Source: Oxytricha trifallax | Lineage: Eukaryota; Ciliophora; Spirotrichea; Sporadotrichida; Oxytrichidae | Assembly: GCA_000711775.1 (NCBI GenBank) | Contig: ARYC01000433.1 | Coordinates: 1 to 64,000, forward strand | DNA length: 64,000 nt | Reading direction: 5' to 3' | In this document: positions 44,957 through 57,512 of the stretch, piece by piece | Position numbering within the stretch: position 1 is the stretch's first letter | Layout of the letters: each line of letters starts with the position of its first letter | The notes under the pieces: generated by a model | Seen by the model: only the letters and a program-made list of their open reading frames with translations | Database searches by the model: none | What the model was told of the DNA's origin: nothing | Position numbers and translations under genes: made by a program

Positions 44957-45344
44957 ATGCATTTTTGTTTATTTTTATATATTTTATGCTTACTTTCTCC
45001 ATCAACTGTAAAAATGGTCTAAAACAACCTGCACCAGAAAAATAAGTAAATCCAGTTGCCTTTTGTGCATGTAATAAACTACAGTCACTCGGTTATAATT
45101 GATGTTAACAACGATTACCAGCAGGGTCATGGTGCACTGAATTCATAAGGAAGGCCTGACAGAACAGTGCTCCTGTATGGGCAAGGATATACTAATTTAT
45201 CTGGAGAGTCATTTGAGAAAATTTTAATCAAGTTACTATTATACCTAAAGAGGGGAGGTAGAATCTTTTAATAGTAATCCCAGAGATGCGTTTTGCACCT
45301 CTACAATCACTAATGGTGTCAAAATTAATGCAGTTGCAAATTAC
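44957..45344 (+). CDS. Putative secreted protein ORF cut by TBE-D
   Basis: ATG 44957 begins a typical signal peptide (MHFCLFLYILCLLSPS). It is followed by an open frame with VINYSHSVIIDVNNDYQQG and DRTVLLYGQGYTNLSGESFEK. Near 45280 coding character passes to another frame (NPRDAFCTSTITNGVKI), which runs to the ATT duplication of TBE-D at 45345-45347. No homologous continuation was found after the element at 50626, so the 3' part may be lost or the gene may end elsewhere. Confidence 0.4.
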
Positions 45345-45519
45345 ATTCAAAACCCAAAAACCTTAGTGAGGTTTATAAGTGCTTTGATTTGTAGTGTATA
45401 GTTGGGGTCTTATTGGGGTTAGTAGACAAAATGCAGGTTTTATGTGAATTTAATGAATATTTAATGAGTATTAGTGTTATTAATTCAAACAATTTTTATT
45501 TGTTTATCTTTATTGTATC

Positions 45520-46934
45520 TTTTGAACCTTTGCTCTCTCAAGTGGGTCAAGTATGTCATCTTATGTTTACCGAGGATAGTTAGGAGCTCTCACGATTATC
45601 ATCTCTACTATGCTTTTAATTTCTTAGCAGACATCTTCTTACTTTATATGTTTCTGAGCCAAACTTATTGATTATTTTTCATGCTTTGTACCAAAGTAAG
45701 ACATACATTCCATGTCACTTTCTAATATTATTGCTGCTACTGCCCAAACATCCCATTAAACAGAACCATTAGTCCACTTCTCTCTTATTGGGAAGTAACC
45801 TGGAGTACCAAGTACCTGTGCTAAAGTGACAATCTCCTATCTTAAAGCTCTATTGAAATCGATAACCACTACTTCTAAAGGGCAGAGATTTAGCATAACG
45901 TTTTCAGGCTTCAAATCTCTATGAACATATCCAAGTTCATGCAACTCCTTAACACCCTGAATCATATCTGAGAGTATATCGTTTAAATCATCAGGGTATC
46001 TATTGTGATATAGGTAGTCTCTCAGAGTCATTTCAAATTTCTTGAGTCTTAGTGCGATAAAACCATAGCTTAATATGACACCATCTAACTTAAGCAAATT
46101 CTTGCAATCTTTTCTTTAGGCCTCTCTAAGAACCATGTATTCATTAGCAAACTCGTTCTAATACTGTTGTTTCTTAAGGAGATAACTGAAGGGATACACC
46201 TTGTATGCATACTCAACAACTACTATAAGCTTTGCTTTTGCAGGCACGTTTATATTCAAATAATTTTCAATACAAGTGCTGAGGTCAACTGCATTTAATG
46301 CTGGTATTTTCATAGCTTTCGCTTAGAACCATGCTGAGATTGTATTGCCTACTGGTTGGTTCATCGATTCAAATCACTTCTGCTTTTTGTGTTTCTCCTA
46401 TTGCTCTCTTTATTATTCAAGAGTATTAGATTTTCTTTTAGCTGGTACTAGTTTTTTAGTCTCTTAATCTTCAATCAAGAAGTCGCTGAGGTGATGCTTT
46501 GCATATGCCTCTTTACTTTGGCTGAGTGAGTATATAATTAAATGCATGTCGTGCACTAATTCCTACCATCTTACCTTTTCATGCTTGAAATAGATCTTGA
46601 CTTAGACAGAGTGTTCCTCTTTCAGGTGTCTCTTCAAGCTTTGTTCGGTTGAGAAAAGATTCAAGCAGTCTTCACATTAATATGTTTTTATCTTTTCAAT
46701 TGGTTGCTGTTCTTTTAGCTCCTCAACATAATCAATTTAAGTTTAAACCCCTATCTCTGCACTCTCCTTCTGGTTTAATACTTCTATGATAAAAACCTCT
46801 GCTTCAAATTCAAGGGCTCTTAGCTCTACCTCCCTCTCAACATAAATAATTTCAGGCTTTTTAGTTGAGCCAAAGTTTAGCTATGATTATCCTTTTCTAA
46901 CAGAGATTGCTTTACGATTTAAGTTAGCCGCCAT
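45520..46934 (-). pseudogene. TBE-D zinc-finger kinase, decayed
   Basis: Starts at ATG 46934 (MAANLNRKAISVRKG). The first C2H2 finger reads CEDCLNLFSTEQSLKRHL. The second finger region is scrambled, and a TGA appears near 46378. The kinase part from 46097 downward is well preserved, with YGFIALRLKKFEMTLRDYL, YVHRDLKPENVMLN and VVVIDFNRAL. As in TBE-C, the DFG motif is DFN. The 3' end is uncertain because no TGA was found before the terminal repeat. Confidence 0.8.
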
Positions 46935-46989
46935 GTTTAATTTTAAATTTAAATTTCTATTACAAAGCTCTAATAACCTAACTAGTTAT

Positions 46990-47335
46990 AGTTAATCTAT
47001 ATTATACATTCCATAGCAACAATAATGGTTGATTTTGAGGTGCAAGAGATCATATTTATACTAAGTTTATAACTATTAATTTTCTAATTTCATGCTTAAT
47101 AATTTTTATTCTGGTACCAACTCAGATGAAGTTCAGGTTGGTACTGATACCAATTAAGTAATGAACCAGATTGAAATTTTTCCATTAAAACCTAATTGGA
47201 TTAAAACTTGGTACTAATTAAGTTTTGGTACTATTAAATTGGTACCAATTAAAATTAAACGGATTTAGTACCAGTACTAATTAAATTTAAACAAATTTAG
47301 TACTAATTTAATGGAACTAAATTGATAAAAATGGA
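46990..47335. promoter_or_regulatory. Divergent intergenic region of TBE-D with GGTAC repeats
   Basis: It contains direct and inverted units such as TTGGTACTGATACCAATTAAG, GGTACTAATTAAGTTTTGG and TTGGTACCAATTAAAATTAA, like TBE-A. No inserted element here, so it serves as the empty-site reference for the 2881-3764 insertion. Confidence 0.45.
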
Positions 47336-47500
47336 GCTCCATCTCTGCAGTTTGTTACAGCTTCTGCAAACTTTCTCCACGTATCTTTGCAGGGTTGACC
47401 TCCTATAAGATGCCCATATTTAATAGTAAGATTTTAAAAAATAGGATCCAGAAGTCTATATATTATAATTTGAAATTCATTTATAGAAAGAGGAATAAAG

Positions 47501-48287
47501 ATGGAATCACTTAATGATCAAATGAAAAGAGTTGAGGCTCAAGAAATGATTTCAAGATTCAGAAGTAATGAAGATCTCTATCGATACCTAACTTTACATG
47601 GTAAGATGACTTTATGACTATTAACAAATTATACAGTTGGCTTGTTCCTTCCAACGTGGAAAGTACCAAATTTTCATTCTTAGAAGCAATACTTTGTGAG
47701 GAGAAGAAAGCTTTTAAAAATAAAGAGATTAAACTAATAGAAATTCCCAACTACCCTGAGATTTCAGTCACTAATCTTTATGAAGCCATATAAGATGAGG
47801 AAGTGGTAGTTTACCTTCCTACCAAGAAACAACTCTCTAATAAACTACCAGAGAGGCACTTTTTCTTTGGTGTTCTTGGTACAATAAAAGAGGAGTATCT
47901 AAGAGAAATAATTGAAGAAGCTAATAAGAAACGATATTCTATCTCTCCTGAAGACTAGATGAAGCAAGGCATTCTAATAAGATCAGCTTGGCTAGAGTAA
48001 CTTAAGAAGCATCCTTATCTTTCAAGTAAGCTTTAACATATAACTTTGTAGGAAAATCTGGTACTGGTATATATCTTATGAAAGAGCATGCTAAGGTTCA
48101 TAGAGATAGAAAACAGCAGACGGTTCATTAAGTTAGCAAGAGAATTTATAAAGATGTTTTAAAGCTAGAAGATATGAACATATATGCAGGAGATGGCAGC
48201 AAGAGAAGAAATTTAGGCCTTGTCAAGCCTTAAGAAGAAGAAAATAAAAAAAAGCCTAATCCATTTAAGAGTCCATTTAATATGTGA
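47501..48287 (+). pseudogene. TBE-D ~22-kDa protein gene, one frameshift
   Basis: Starts at ATG 47501 (MESLNDQMKRVEAQEMISRF). The first mini-intron is at about 47600-47635, and the second (gtaagctttaacatataactttgtag) is near 48028-48053. A 1-nt-scale frameshift lies right after LFLPTW, near 47660-47680. Downstream, IEIPNYPEISVTNLYEA and FFFGVLGTIKEEYL are intact. It ends ...AATATGTGA at 48285-48287. Otherwise the closest match to the TBE-C protein. Confidence 0.8.
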
Positions 48288-48801
48288 ACTATTTCATTCA
48301 TTTAAGTCTAAAACTTATTAATAAACATTCATTCTCCCCTTCCTAGCACATATCTTAGTCTTATCTTTATTCCCTCTCTTGCAACAACTTTGTATTAAGT
48401 CTACTGTATCGATTGGTAAATCATGCATAAGATGATACAGCAGTAGCTTCTTGTAGTAAGTCTTGATTTAATTCCAGTAGAATTCAATTTTATTAAATTA
48501 TGGGCTATAAGGAACGTTGTATACAGGAGTTATGTTTAACTCTTCATAAGCTTTCTTAGATTCCTTAGTCTTATGAACTGAAAGGTTATCAACAAACAGG
48601 ATTATCTCTTGGTTACTATACTTCTCTCTGAGCTTATGTAGGAACTCTATATACTACTCTCGCTTAATAGAGCGAGGGTGAATAACATAACTCTCTAAGC
48701 CTGAATCTTCACTGATACCAGCTAAAATTTCATGGGTGACTACCTTCACTTTTTAATCGAAGATTTCTATATTATCATACTTCTTATTCCAAGACTTATT
48801 A

Positions 48802-49961
48802 TTGATAAAATATATAAAAATAGGAAAATTAAGAAATAGAAATACAAACCATTAACATAAGTAATAATAACTGTCCCTAATTAGGCGTATTACTAATTCT
48901 AATTTGATTTAAAAAATGTATTTTAAAATTAATATGACCAAATTTATTTTTAATTTATTAAATATATATAATTTAGTGTGCAAGTGTGCAAAAATATAAT
49001 CATTTAAAAAGGGGTAGATTATTCGCACACATCTTAAATATATAAATATAAATAATAATTTAACTTATTTTTAGAAATGGTATTCACATCTGTTAAATGT
49101 CTAAGTTGATGGATAGTACTATGTACATTAGGCTAGACCAGAGAGTGAAATCAAAAATACCTTCTACAAAAAAATTCAATTATAGATTTGAGATCTTCCT
49201 GAAAATCCCCGGGCTGGTTCGAGTGGATGTGGTCGAGCAAGTGCTATAGAAGATTCAAATCAACTAGCCAAGTATTAGCGATGAAAATACAAATGATGAC
49301 AAGGCCACCAAGAATACTTACTTTCAGGTTAAACTTTTAAGAGACACGAATGGTATTAACAGAGAGTATAATAAGACTAAGAAATAGAGGGGGGCACGAA
49401 CTTTTCAAGAAGATGGGACTTCAAGTGAAGGTTCTAGGCATCAAATCAGCATAGGAGTTTTTCACTTATCATCAGGGCCTCGCAATAGTAACCGGCAATG
49501 CATAGAAGATGAAACTTGAGAATGGCAAGAGAGCGGCAAGAGATTAAATGGAGTACCAAAGCTAGATTCAGCAAAAAGGTTCTTCAGAATACTACCTAAA
49601 AGAATTACCGCCGAAACATCGATTAAGGTTCCATGAATTACTAACAGTATTTATATAAGAACCTAAGTGACATCGATGCAATCGCTTCATTAAAATAAGA
49701 TAAATTATTATTTATATTTATATATTTAAGATGTGTGCGAATAATCTACCCCTTTTTAAATGATTATATTTTTGCACACTTGCACACTAAATTATATATA
49801 TTTAAATAAATAAAAATAAATTTGGTCATATTAATTTTAAAATACATTTTTTAAATCAAATTAGAATTAGTAATACGCCTAATTAGGGACAGTTATTATT
49901 ACTTATGTTAATGGTTTGTATTTCTATTTCTTAATTTTCCTATTTTTATCTATTTTATCAA
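48802..49961. mobile_element. 1160-bp TA-flanked element with ~270-bp inverted repeats
   Basis: Starts TTGATAAAATATATAAAAAT and ends in the complement; the arms are nearly identical for ~270 bp. TA is on both sides (48800-48801, 49962-49963). The empty site is seen in TBE-A and TBE-B. The arms include GTGCAAGTGTGCAAAAATAT and AAAAAGGGGTAGATTATTCG. The GC-richer centre encodes a ~190-residue protein related to that of 6678-7596. No recognised transposase. Confidence 0.9.
49097..49670 (+). pseudogene. ORF of the TA-flanked element, one frameshift at a G-run
   Basis: Starts at ATG 49097 (MSKLMDSTMYIRLDQRVKSK), then PSTKKFNYRFEIFLKIPG, a Glu/Asp-rich part, and LLRDTNGINREYNKTKK. At a run of six G (49389-49394) the frame closes, but coding continues cleanly one frame over with LFKKMGLQVKVLGIKSA, FFTYHQGLAIVTGN, KRAARDQMEYQ and PPKHRLRFHELLTVF, to TGA 49668-49670. 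One extra G accounts for the shift. The family is unknown. Similarity to the ORF at 6948-7345 suggests it is the characteristic product of this element type. Confidence 0.6.
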
Positions 49962-50625
49962 TAATAAAGGTGCTGAAGGTAAATACAGCTTCATCAGCGT
50001 GTATGAATTTGATGTTGTTAGTAATAGCTCTCTGCATTTAATCATATATATAGTTTAAATTATTACTATAAAATGGCACTGTAAAATCAATCACTCTCTT
50101 CACTCTGTTGACAGTCTTGAAAGTAATACCATTTCTTCTATAAATATTGGCTATAGTCTAAGGAGAGATACGCATGTCAGGAAACTTGCGATGAAACAGG
50201 ACAGCTCATTAGTCAAGAGGAAAGTGAGCCCAATACTTTAAAGTCTTAGAGTCAAAGAGGTAGTCAATATGTGTCTGAGTGAACTATTATTTTCTTACTG
50301 GATGTTTTCACGTACCAGAATTAAAATGCTAAGCAGCTAACATGCAGTGATATCTAAAAGTTGAGGCACTCTTGCGTAATATCTTTGCTATCGCTGCATA
50401 ATTTAGTACTGGTTTGACTTACCCTATATTAATACTTGTACCATACCTAAGCTTAAGTTGTAAATCTAAATATTACTCATCATAAATCGACCCTAAATTT
50501 CGCTAATTTCTATTTCTCATTATGCAAATTGGCCTAATTTCTCTACTAACCCCAATAAGACCCCAACTATACCCTACAAATCAACGCACTTATAAACCTC
50601 ACTAAGTGGTTTTGTGGTTTTGACT

Positions 50626-51111
50626 GTTTTAGTCATAGATTTCTCTTTAGAAAAATTATAATGATTGTATTTTAATAATAATTTTTTTTTATCTTTTAAA
50701 AATTTTATATTAACAGAACACATTTTAAATTGGTAAGTTTGTTAAGTTTAATGAATAGTATATTAAAAATTTCATGGCCAGTTAAAGCTTGCCAATTTTA
50801 TAATATTATTTCTTCATGGATTAATGTTAAGTTAATCAAACTGTATATAGTGACAACAGAATATGAGCTTGCTTGGATTAAAAATATTTTAATTCTTAAT
50901 GAATGATTTATATTTCACCACCATCGTAAACTTAAATTTTAATTTAATCAGATTTCTAAACAATTTCTAAAAATTGACTATATTGTCAAATTTAGTTGTT
51001 TTAAGTTAATTATATTTTAAATTCAATTTCTCACAAAGTTTAAAGGTAATCCTCTAATAATTATAAATGCATCTGTCGACGACCTTACCTTAATCAATTC
51101 TGATTCTTTAA
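50626..51111. other. AT-rich flank of TBE-D
   Basis: No gene recognised. Confidence 0.4.
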
Positions 51112-52649
51112 ATGTCTGAGTCAACATATAGAATTAAGAAATTTCCAGTTTTAACAATCTTAGGGATCACTGGTTCTTGGTTTTATTAGTTTGATACTTA
51201 ACCAGGGGTCTGTTCTAATTTCATTATATTTAGGATAGTTTAGAGCTTAATTGGAAGCTTCAAATCTGAAGGCCAAGGCTTATCTTAGGTTTATTGGACT
51301 CCTAAAGTTTTAAATAATTTATTATAATTTGAAAGGAAGTAAAAATAGCTTTTCATTATTACAATATTAGATTTAAATATTAATTTTTGATTATAAACTG
51401 AATTATTATTATTCAAAAATGGCAAACGTTATATGGAATTGTTCCACTTTATAAACATCAGGTTTTTGACTTAATTTCAAAGATCTATAATCAGAAATAC
51501 TCAGACTATAACAAAATATTCTACTACTACAACTCTAACTTTAACTACTACTCCTCCATTACGAACAACAACAACCTAAAAATTACAAATTTAAAAGATT
51601 ATTAATCAGAAAAATTCTAACTGCCACGAAGTTGGTGTAGCTTTAGTTCAAAGCAGAAGTAGAAATTACCTAAAGTTTGTGTTTTATCAATATTTAATAG
51701 ATATAATGAATTAAAGCAAGACTGGTCGATATTAAGTGTATAATTTCTTTAATTGGTAAGTGATAATAGCAATTTAAATTAATTATAATAATAATATATA
51801 ACTTTATAACTTATTAAAAGTATTAGTATATAGATTCAATGGAATAGCGAAATTTAGTTTATTAAATCATTTTGAGCTAATAAAGTACATGAGAAACTAA
51901 TATTGAAATTTTATTTAATAATGAAAAATGATTATACTAAGGAGGGAAAAGAATCTTAGGATGGAAAAGTTAATACTTAAGTCGGGGAATATCCGATGAA
52001 ATAGTTTAGCTCTGGTGTGGAGAGAGAATCCTTTCCATTAGCTTATAGTTTCTTATGCGATAAAAAATTCTTCCATTTATTGAGGAATATTTTGTTTTTT
52101 GCCTTTTTTGAAGCTCTATTTATCTTCGAAGGCCTACTTCTTTAGCTTGCACACAGTTCGAAAAAATTTCAAGGAAACATTTAAAGTCTTGGCAATGTTA
52201 CTGACTGTTAGAATCAGCTTGGAATTCTTAGTTGGGGCAAGGTCCCATAGCGAAGCAATAATATATACTATAAGATTGACTTCTTGTAGGTTGGGTTTGT
52301 GATGCTTTTCATTGGCGAGAGTTTATTTCTATTATATTTATTGGATTATTATATATCATTTAATATTAATTATGAATATTATAATTTGCAAATCAAGCCA
52401 ATTTTTCGAGCAATATCCTCACGCTATCACATGTAGGGCAAAAAGTATTACTACCTGGATTTTTTAAACTTGAAAATAAAAATAATCTGTTTAAAAATCT
52501 GCTGCCTCTTATTGTTTGTAATTACACGGTTATAATTTTAACGTAGAAATTAGGTATTTTAATCATTAATATCAATCGTTCTTTGTTTTTTCATATTATT
52601 CTTGAGATGTCTATGGTGTATATAATATGTTTTTCTAAAAGATCAATGA
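51112..52649 (+). CDS. Putative multi-pass membrane protein, multi-exon
   Basis: Part 1 starts at ATG 51112 (MSESTYRIKKFPVLTILGI). Part 2 begins near 51412 (QKWQTLYGIVPLYKHQVFD) and runs through a Tyr/Asn-rich stretch to FNRYNELKQDWSILS, where a candidate intron begins (gtaagtgata, 51757). Part 3 is a ~240-codon TGA-free frame from about 51927 (KEGKESQDGKVNTQVG) with hydrophobic segments NILFFAFFEALFIFEGLLL, FVMLFIGESLFLLYLLD and ICLKICCLLLFVIT, ending at TGA 52647-52649. The parts are assumed to be one gene because they follow each other on the same strand. Four or more membrane segments; no family recognised. Confidence 0.4.
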
Positions 52650-53490
52650 AAGTTCCTATCATTAAATTAAAAATAAATAAAATCATTATTTCTCAAAAGT
52701 TGTAAATTCAAAATCATTTTTATTAGTGCATTACAATTTAATAGATTTATATTTAATTACTTACACAATATGTTTTTTTCTATCATAATTTTATGAAAAT
52801 CATATTTATTTAATGGTTCCAGAATTACTTTTATTATTTGTAATGAATGATATTTTTTTGTATCTAAATTTACTGAATGAAAAGGGGAAATCTATATTTA
52901 AATTTGCATATTATATATTAATATTTTATTTGTTCATAATTTTCTTTCATTATTTTTCAGTTTAATACTGATTAATTTATCTCTAAACTAAAATGGAAAA
53001 GACAATACACTTTTTTGTTTAATAATAAGAAAAAGGAATATATAACAAAAGTAGTGTTTAAAATATCATATGAATTAATAGTATATTATTATACAATAGC
53101 AAATTTTAGGTTAATTTCTATCTTATAAGATGAGTACATAGAAATAAATACATTATCTCAGAATATAAAAACGAGCATTTTTAGTATTTGCTGATCATAT
53201 TTAAATGAGATTTTCATTAAACTTTTAAAATTTGTTTGATTGAGTTTTTTTTAATTTACTTCAATCCATTCGATTATGGTTATAAAAGGGGACACACTGA
53301 AATCACAATTATACTAATTTAAGGCTTTTATATTTAACTAACTTATATCTTAGTTATTTTATCATTTTAATTTTATAAAATAAAAATATTACATTATCAG
53401 CGCATTCATTAATTAATGACTTAATGCTTTAACTATTCTTAATTTATAATATGGAATAAAATACTTCATATTTTCTAGATAAACACTGAT
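52650..53490. other. AT-rich region without gene
   Basis: No coherent coding frame found. Confidence 0.4.
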
Positions 53491-53810
53491 ATGAATGAAG
53501 TTTATGAAATCTAAAAATGTGTTAAAATTCTAAATGAAATGAGTAATTTAATGTATAACGATGAAATCAAACTTAAGGGGGCTTCATGGTATAATAAAAA
53601 GACTTCAGAAATTCAAAAATAGCCTTGACTAAAGCATGTACACGAAATTGAAATTCATGAATAAGAATTCAAAATGACACCGCAACTTAATCCATTTACC
53701 TCATTTAATGCTTTCTATATGGCATACATAGTTATTTTCATATATCCCAACTTTGCATTAAAAATATTGCTTTGGGATGTCATTCATTAAAGATTGGTAA
53801 AAATAAATCC
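53491..53810 (+). pseudogene. Short coding fragment with one internal TGA
   Basis: MNEVYEIQKCVKILNEMSN and KGASWYNKKTSEIQKQP are followed by TGA, then LKHVHEIEIHEQEFKMT and TSFNAFYMAYIVIF in the same frame. A further coding-like stretch (SPEVMETPIQSQLSNKQ) is near 53947. Not recognised. Confidence 0.3.
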
Positions 53811-54169
53811 TTTTGATCGTTCGTTAAAGAACATGATTATTGACATTTTATTAATAAATCGATAATAATAATCCAAATTTTTATCCATAAAAAATTTATT
53901 AATATTTGATTTATTAAATTCTATCTATAGATTTTCTTTTCCCTCTCCTGAAGTCATGGAAACACCAATCTAAAGCTAATTAAGTAACAAATAGAAAACA
54001 CCAAAAATACTAATTTCGTTTAAATCTTTACCATTCCTTTTTTTAGAGCATGTTTAATGGCTAGAATCATTTTATTTAAAAGTGTTTAAAAGCAAAGCAA
54101 ATTTATAGCACATTTTTAGGGGAAATGTTCGATAATAAAAATATGGTATTTTAATAAATTGATTGAGAA

Positions 54170-55970
54170 TAAACTCTAAATTAAAAAATATTCTAAAATA
54201 TAGTATTAAGTATTTATTTAGATGCTTAAAGAAAATAATATTTCAATTAAATGTCAATGAATTCAAGTTTTAAATAATATTACTATATTTCAAGGTCATA
54301 TTTTTTACTTTTATAATTTTATAGAATACTAATTAAAAATAAATGTTAAAACCTAGTTTTGTTAATAAATATAACTTTCCAATATAGTATTTGTATTTAA
54401 AGTAACTTTGACTTTATTTTATAGTTATAATAAAGTATTATTGAAGAAATAAGGAAATCATTTAGAATATATTCACCTAATTGTAAAAAGAAAATTTGAT
54501 ATTTCAAAATCAATGAAGCGTAAAATATTTTCAATTATCTTAAAAACTGTAAAAATAAATGAATCCAATAAAATTATAATGGACTTTATTTATCTGAAAC
54601 GAGTTCAAATCCCAATAAATTTTAAATCATAGAGATAAGTATATTTTTTTCTTTGATTTATCAAGATTTTTTTGAATATTCAAATTGTAAAAATAAATAA
54701 ATGAACTGTATTATTTATATAAATTTTATTAACTTATATAATCGATGCTTAACCTATAGTTATTATAAGTTTGTAACAGTGGGGCAAAAGTTATAAATTT
54801 TTTATACTTTTGCCACACTTTAGTTAAATATCATTTTTATTAAAAAAATAGTAATCATTCTTATTAGTTATTTTATATTTGTTCAATCACATTAATTTGA
54901 TTAATTTTATATTAAAATATTTGTTTGACAATTTAAAATATAATTACATTTCTTATAATTATGATTATCATTACTTTATAAATAACATTTTTTAATATAT
55001 AAACGTCTTAACTATATAAATTTTTGACAATTCATGGTTTAAGATCAGAATAAAAAGAAGAACAGTAATTATTGAAAATTAACTTTCAATTTATGTAAAT
55101 ATTACTTAACTTATTACTATATATTTTAAACTCTAATTATCATTTAGATATCACTTCTTTTTATCAAACAATTGAAATGTTAAAATTATAAATAGTTATG
55201 AGCACTAATACATATTACTAATTATTGTAATTTTTACTTTCATTAATCAATTATCATTTTTATAATTTTTAACTTGATTCATACTATGATTATTTATTTA
55301 AGTATGATTCATGAATATTAATTGTTTCTGCAATTCACTTATTTAATTCAAATTTGATAATTCTTTAAACGATACCTCTCTCAATTTAACATCTACATAA
55401 AAATTTCATCCTATGATTTTATTTTTGTGAAGATTTTCATACTTATTGTTTCTTCTCAAAATTAGTTTCTATCATATATCCCATTTTTTCTTTATTTTAT
55501 CTTTTCTAAGTAGCTTATGTTCATCCTGATTTTATTTACTTTATTAGCACAAATATTATTATAAAATCAATATAATTTTATCTTAATTTTTCTCCAGAAT
55601 TATTCTGGATAATGACAGTTAGGTTTTCTGTTCAAAATTTTAAATTCTTATAGTGCTTAATGGTTTATAGCAGATGTTGTCGAGGATGTGTTTGGTAAAG
55701 TAGCTCATGAAGAAATATTTAAAGAGCAAAATAAAATTCAGAACACTAATTAGATTATAAAGAAATAAAAAATAGACTGATGTTTCAAATTCATATTTAA
55801 ATTGTTTAATTTACTTCATATCATCATAGTAAAAATTTTGATTTAGAATAAAATGGTAATAGATAAATAGTAACTTATAGTATATCAATATCAATTCCAC
55901 TCCTCTTAAACTGCTTCTGATTAATATGCATGAAATGTTTAATTACATATTTTATTCTCATTTTTTCTTT
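54170..55970. other. AT-rich region with a perfect hairpin
   Basis: No gene recognised. The only structure noticed is a perfect-looking hairpin GGCAAAAGTTATAAA / TTTATACTTTTGCC at 54783-54814. Confidence 0.4.
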
Positions 55971-55972
55971 GT

Positions 55973-56480
55973 TCATCTGTGATTAATATTGACTCTTAGC
56001 TCCCTTCCCATTACCTTTGGTCCCAACTTTTCTTCTGCCATTGTCATAGTTACTTGCCCCTCTTTTTCTATGAGTGATAGTTTGATCTTTGGTTTGTCAC
56101 CATAGAGTTCAGCCTTTCTTGTCTCCTCTTTTCCTTTCTCAGACATTCCACCTATTTTCTATCTTTTTTGTATAAAAATTTATCTATTTCTGCTATGTTC
56201 TCATCCATTTCGGAAAAATTCTCACTTTTGGTCGATGTAGGTTCGCTCAAGCAGCATCATGTCTCCTCTCTGAATTACCATTTCGTCCTAAATGTCTACA
56301 TGTGAGCTTTGATTGATCATATCAGTTTCTATTGAATCAAAATTACATTGCCATAGATCATTTCTTTTGTCTATGATTTGCTCTAGATCTTTTTATAAGT
56401 TAGATACTCGAAATTTTCCGATCACCATTTTTATATGACCCACCTCTAAGTTCATTATCAGGTGGTATCCTTTTACATTT
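55973..56480 (-). pseudogene. Coding island of unknown function, two frame changes
   Basis: Three successive overlapping frames give NLEVGHIKMVIGKFRVSN with LEQIIDKRNDLWQCNF, then SEPTSTKSENFSEMDENIAE, then MSEKGKEETRKAELYGD with MTMAEEKLGPKVMGREL, ending at TGA 55973-55975. The last part is highly charged. Not recognised. The frame changes could be lesions or unrecognised introns. Confidence 0.4.
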
Positions 56481-56777
56481 GGGGAAAATTTAAGGATTCT
56501 CAAAATTTTAAGAAATTCAAATATATAAAGAACTTAATTATTTAGAATATTATAATTATTTTCCATAAATGTTGTTTGATAATCGTGACCCTGATAGCTT
56601 TCATCTTGAATCCATTTTTCAATTGTTGTTATATTGTTCGCCCAGTTTTGAACTTTAGCCCCAAATATACAATTAATAAATCTGCTCTTCAAACCAAAAA
56701 TATAGATTCACAAACATTAGGACCTCAAATTGTTTTATCTTTAATTTTTTATTATCAATTTCTTTCAAATAAATAAA

Positions 56778-57191
56778 AATTCGACAAAGTGAGAAATTTT
56801 CTTTCAATTATTCTCACTTTTTCCAGCCAAGGTAATAATTAAAAAACTTAATTTAATTTTAAAGATCTCTTTATTAGGTATAAGAATTATATATAATTAA
56901 TTGGTTAATTAAAATTGAAAATATGATTAAAGTTTCTGATTCTTTTATTTATTTTGATTAAATCCTTTTTTTAAATAAGATTTTTTTAAAAAAATAATAA
57001 AATTTTATAGAAACATTAATTCATTTAAAAATATAGAACAGAAAAATTATAAATGTAAAATTATTTATAAATCAATTACTACGTATATTTATTATTTTAA
57101 AATTCAAATTTTTAATTTAACTTTATTTTTTTATATAATCACTAACCAGACAAAGCGAGAAAATCAGTATAAATTTCTCGCTTTGTCCGGT
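56778..57191. repeat. Possible ~410-bp inverted-repeat element
   Basis: Ends CGACAAAGTGAGAAATTT and AAATTTCTCGCTTTGTCCG are inverted repeats. Each end also carries an inner hairpin (ATTCTCACTTTTTCCAG, CAGACAAAGCGAGAAA). The interior is plain AT-rich DNA. No clear target duplication. Confidence 0.45.
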
Positions 57192-57512
57192 TTATTTAGT
57201 AGAATATATTAAGAGTATATGGATGAAAAAATTTCGTGAAAAAATGTCTAATAAAAAAAGAATAAGTTTAGAAACAATTGGAGAAAAGTTCTTTGTTTGA
57301 ATAAATCAATCGCATCCAACCTTTGGAAAAGTAATAAGTTGATCCAGAAAATGATAGCCACTTAAAGTCGCTTTAGAGACAGAGTAACATTTCCAATTAT
57401 TTTTTATTATTACTGATTAATATTTATTAATATATCGGTATCTTTATGTATTTCTTTATCTAAAAATTCGAAAATCCTTAAATTTTAGCAAGTTTATAAT
57501 TCAGTTTTTTGC

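Larger units (their letters stand above)
48294..50520 (-). pseudogene. TBE-D transposase, split by a nested element
   Basis: Starts at ATG 50520; stop TGA at 48294-48296 after VYQQVLDLNE. The DDE glutamate block NKIEFYW is at about 48475-48495. The gene is split by the 1160-bp element at 48802-49961, which is flanked by TA. It also has the shared TGA segment (50298-50315) and a private TGA near 50210 where TBE-A has CGA (Arg). It is inactive as read. It provides the natural stop for the subfamily, ~355 codons without the insertions. Confidence 0.85.
45348..50622. mobile_element. TBE-D, complete but decayed telomere-bearing element
   Basis: Left end CAAAACCCAAAAACCTTAGT, right end ...GTGGTTTTGTGGTTTTG; both are degenerate C4A4 termini. 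The flanks are ATT (45345-45347) and ACT (50623-50625), compatible with an ANT duplication with one mutation. The gene order is the standard one. The length of 5275 bp includes a 1160-bp element nested in the transposase gene. It belongs to the same subfamily as TBE-A and TBE-B. Confidence 0.93.
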
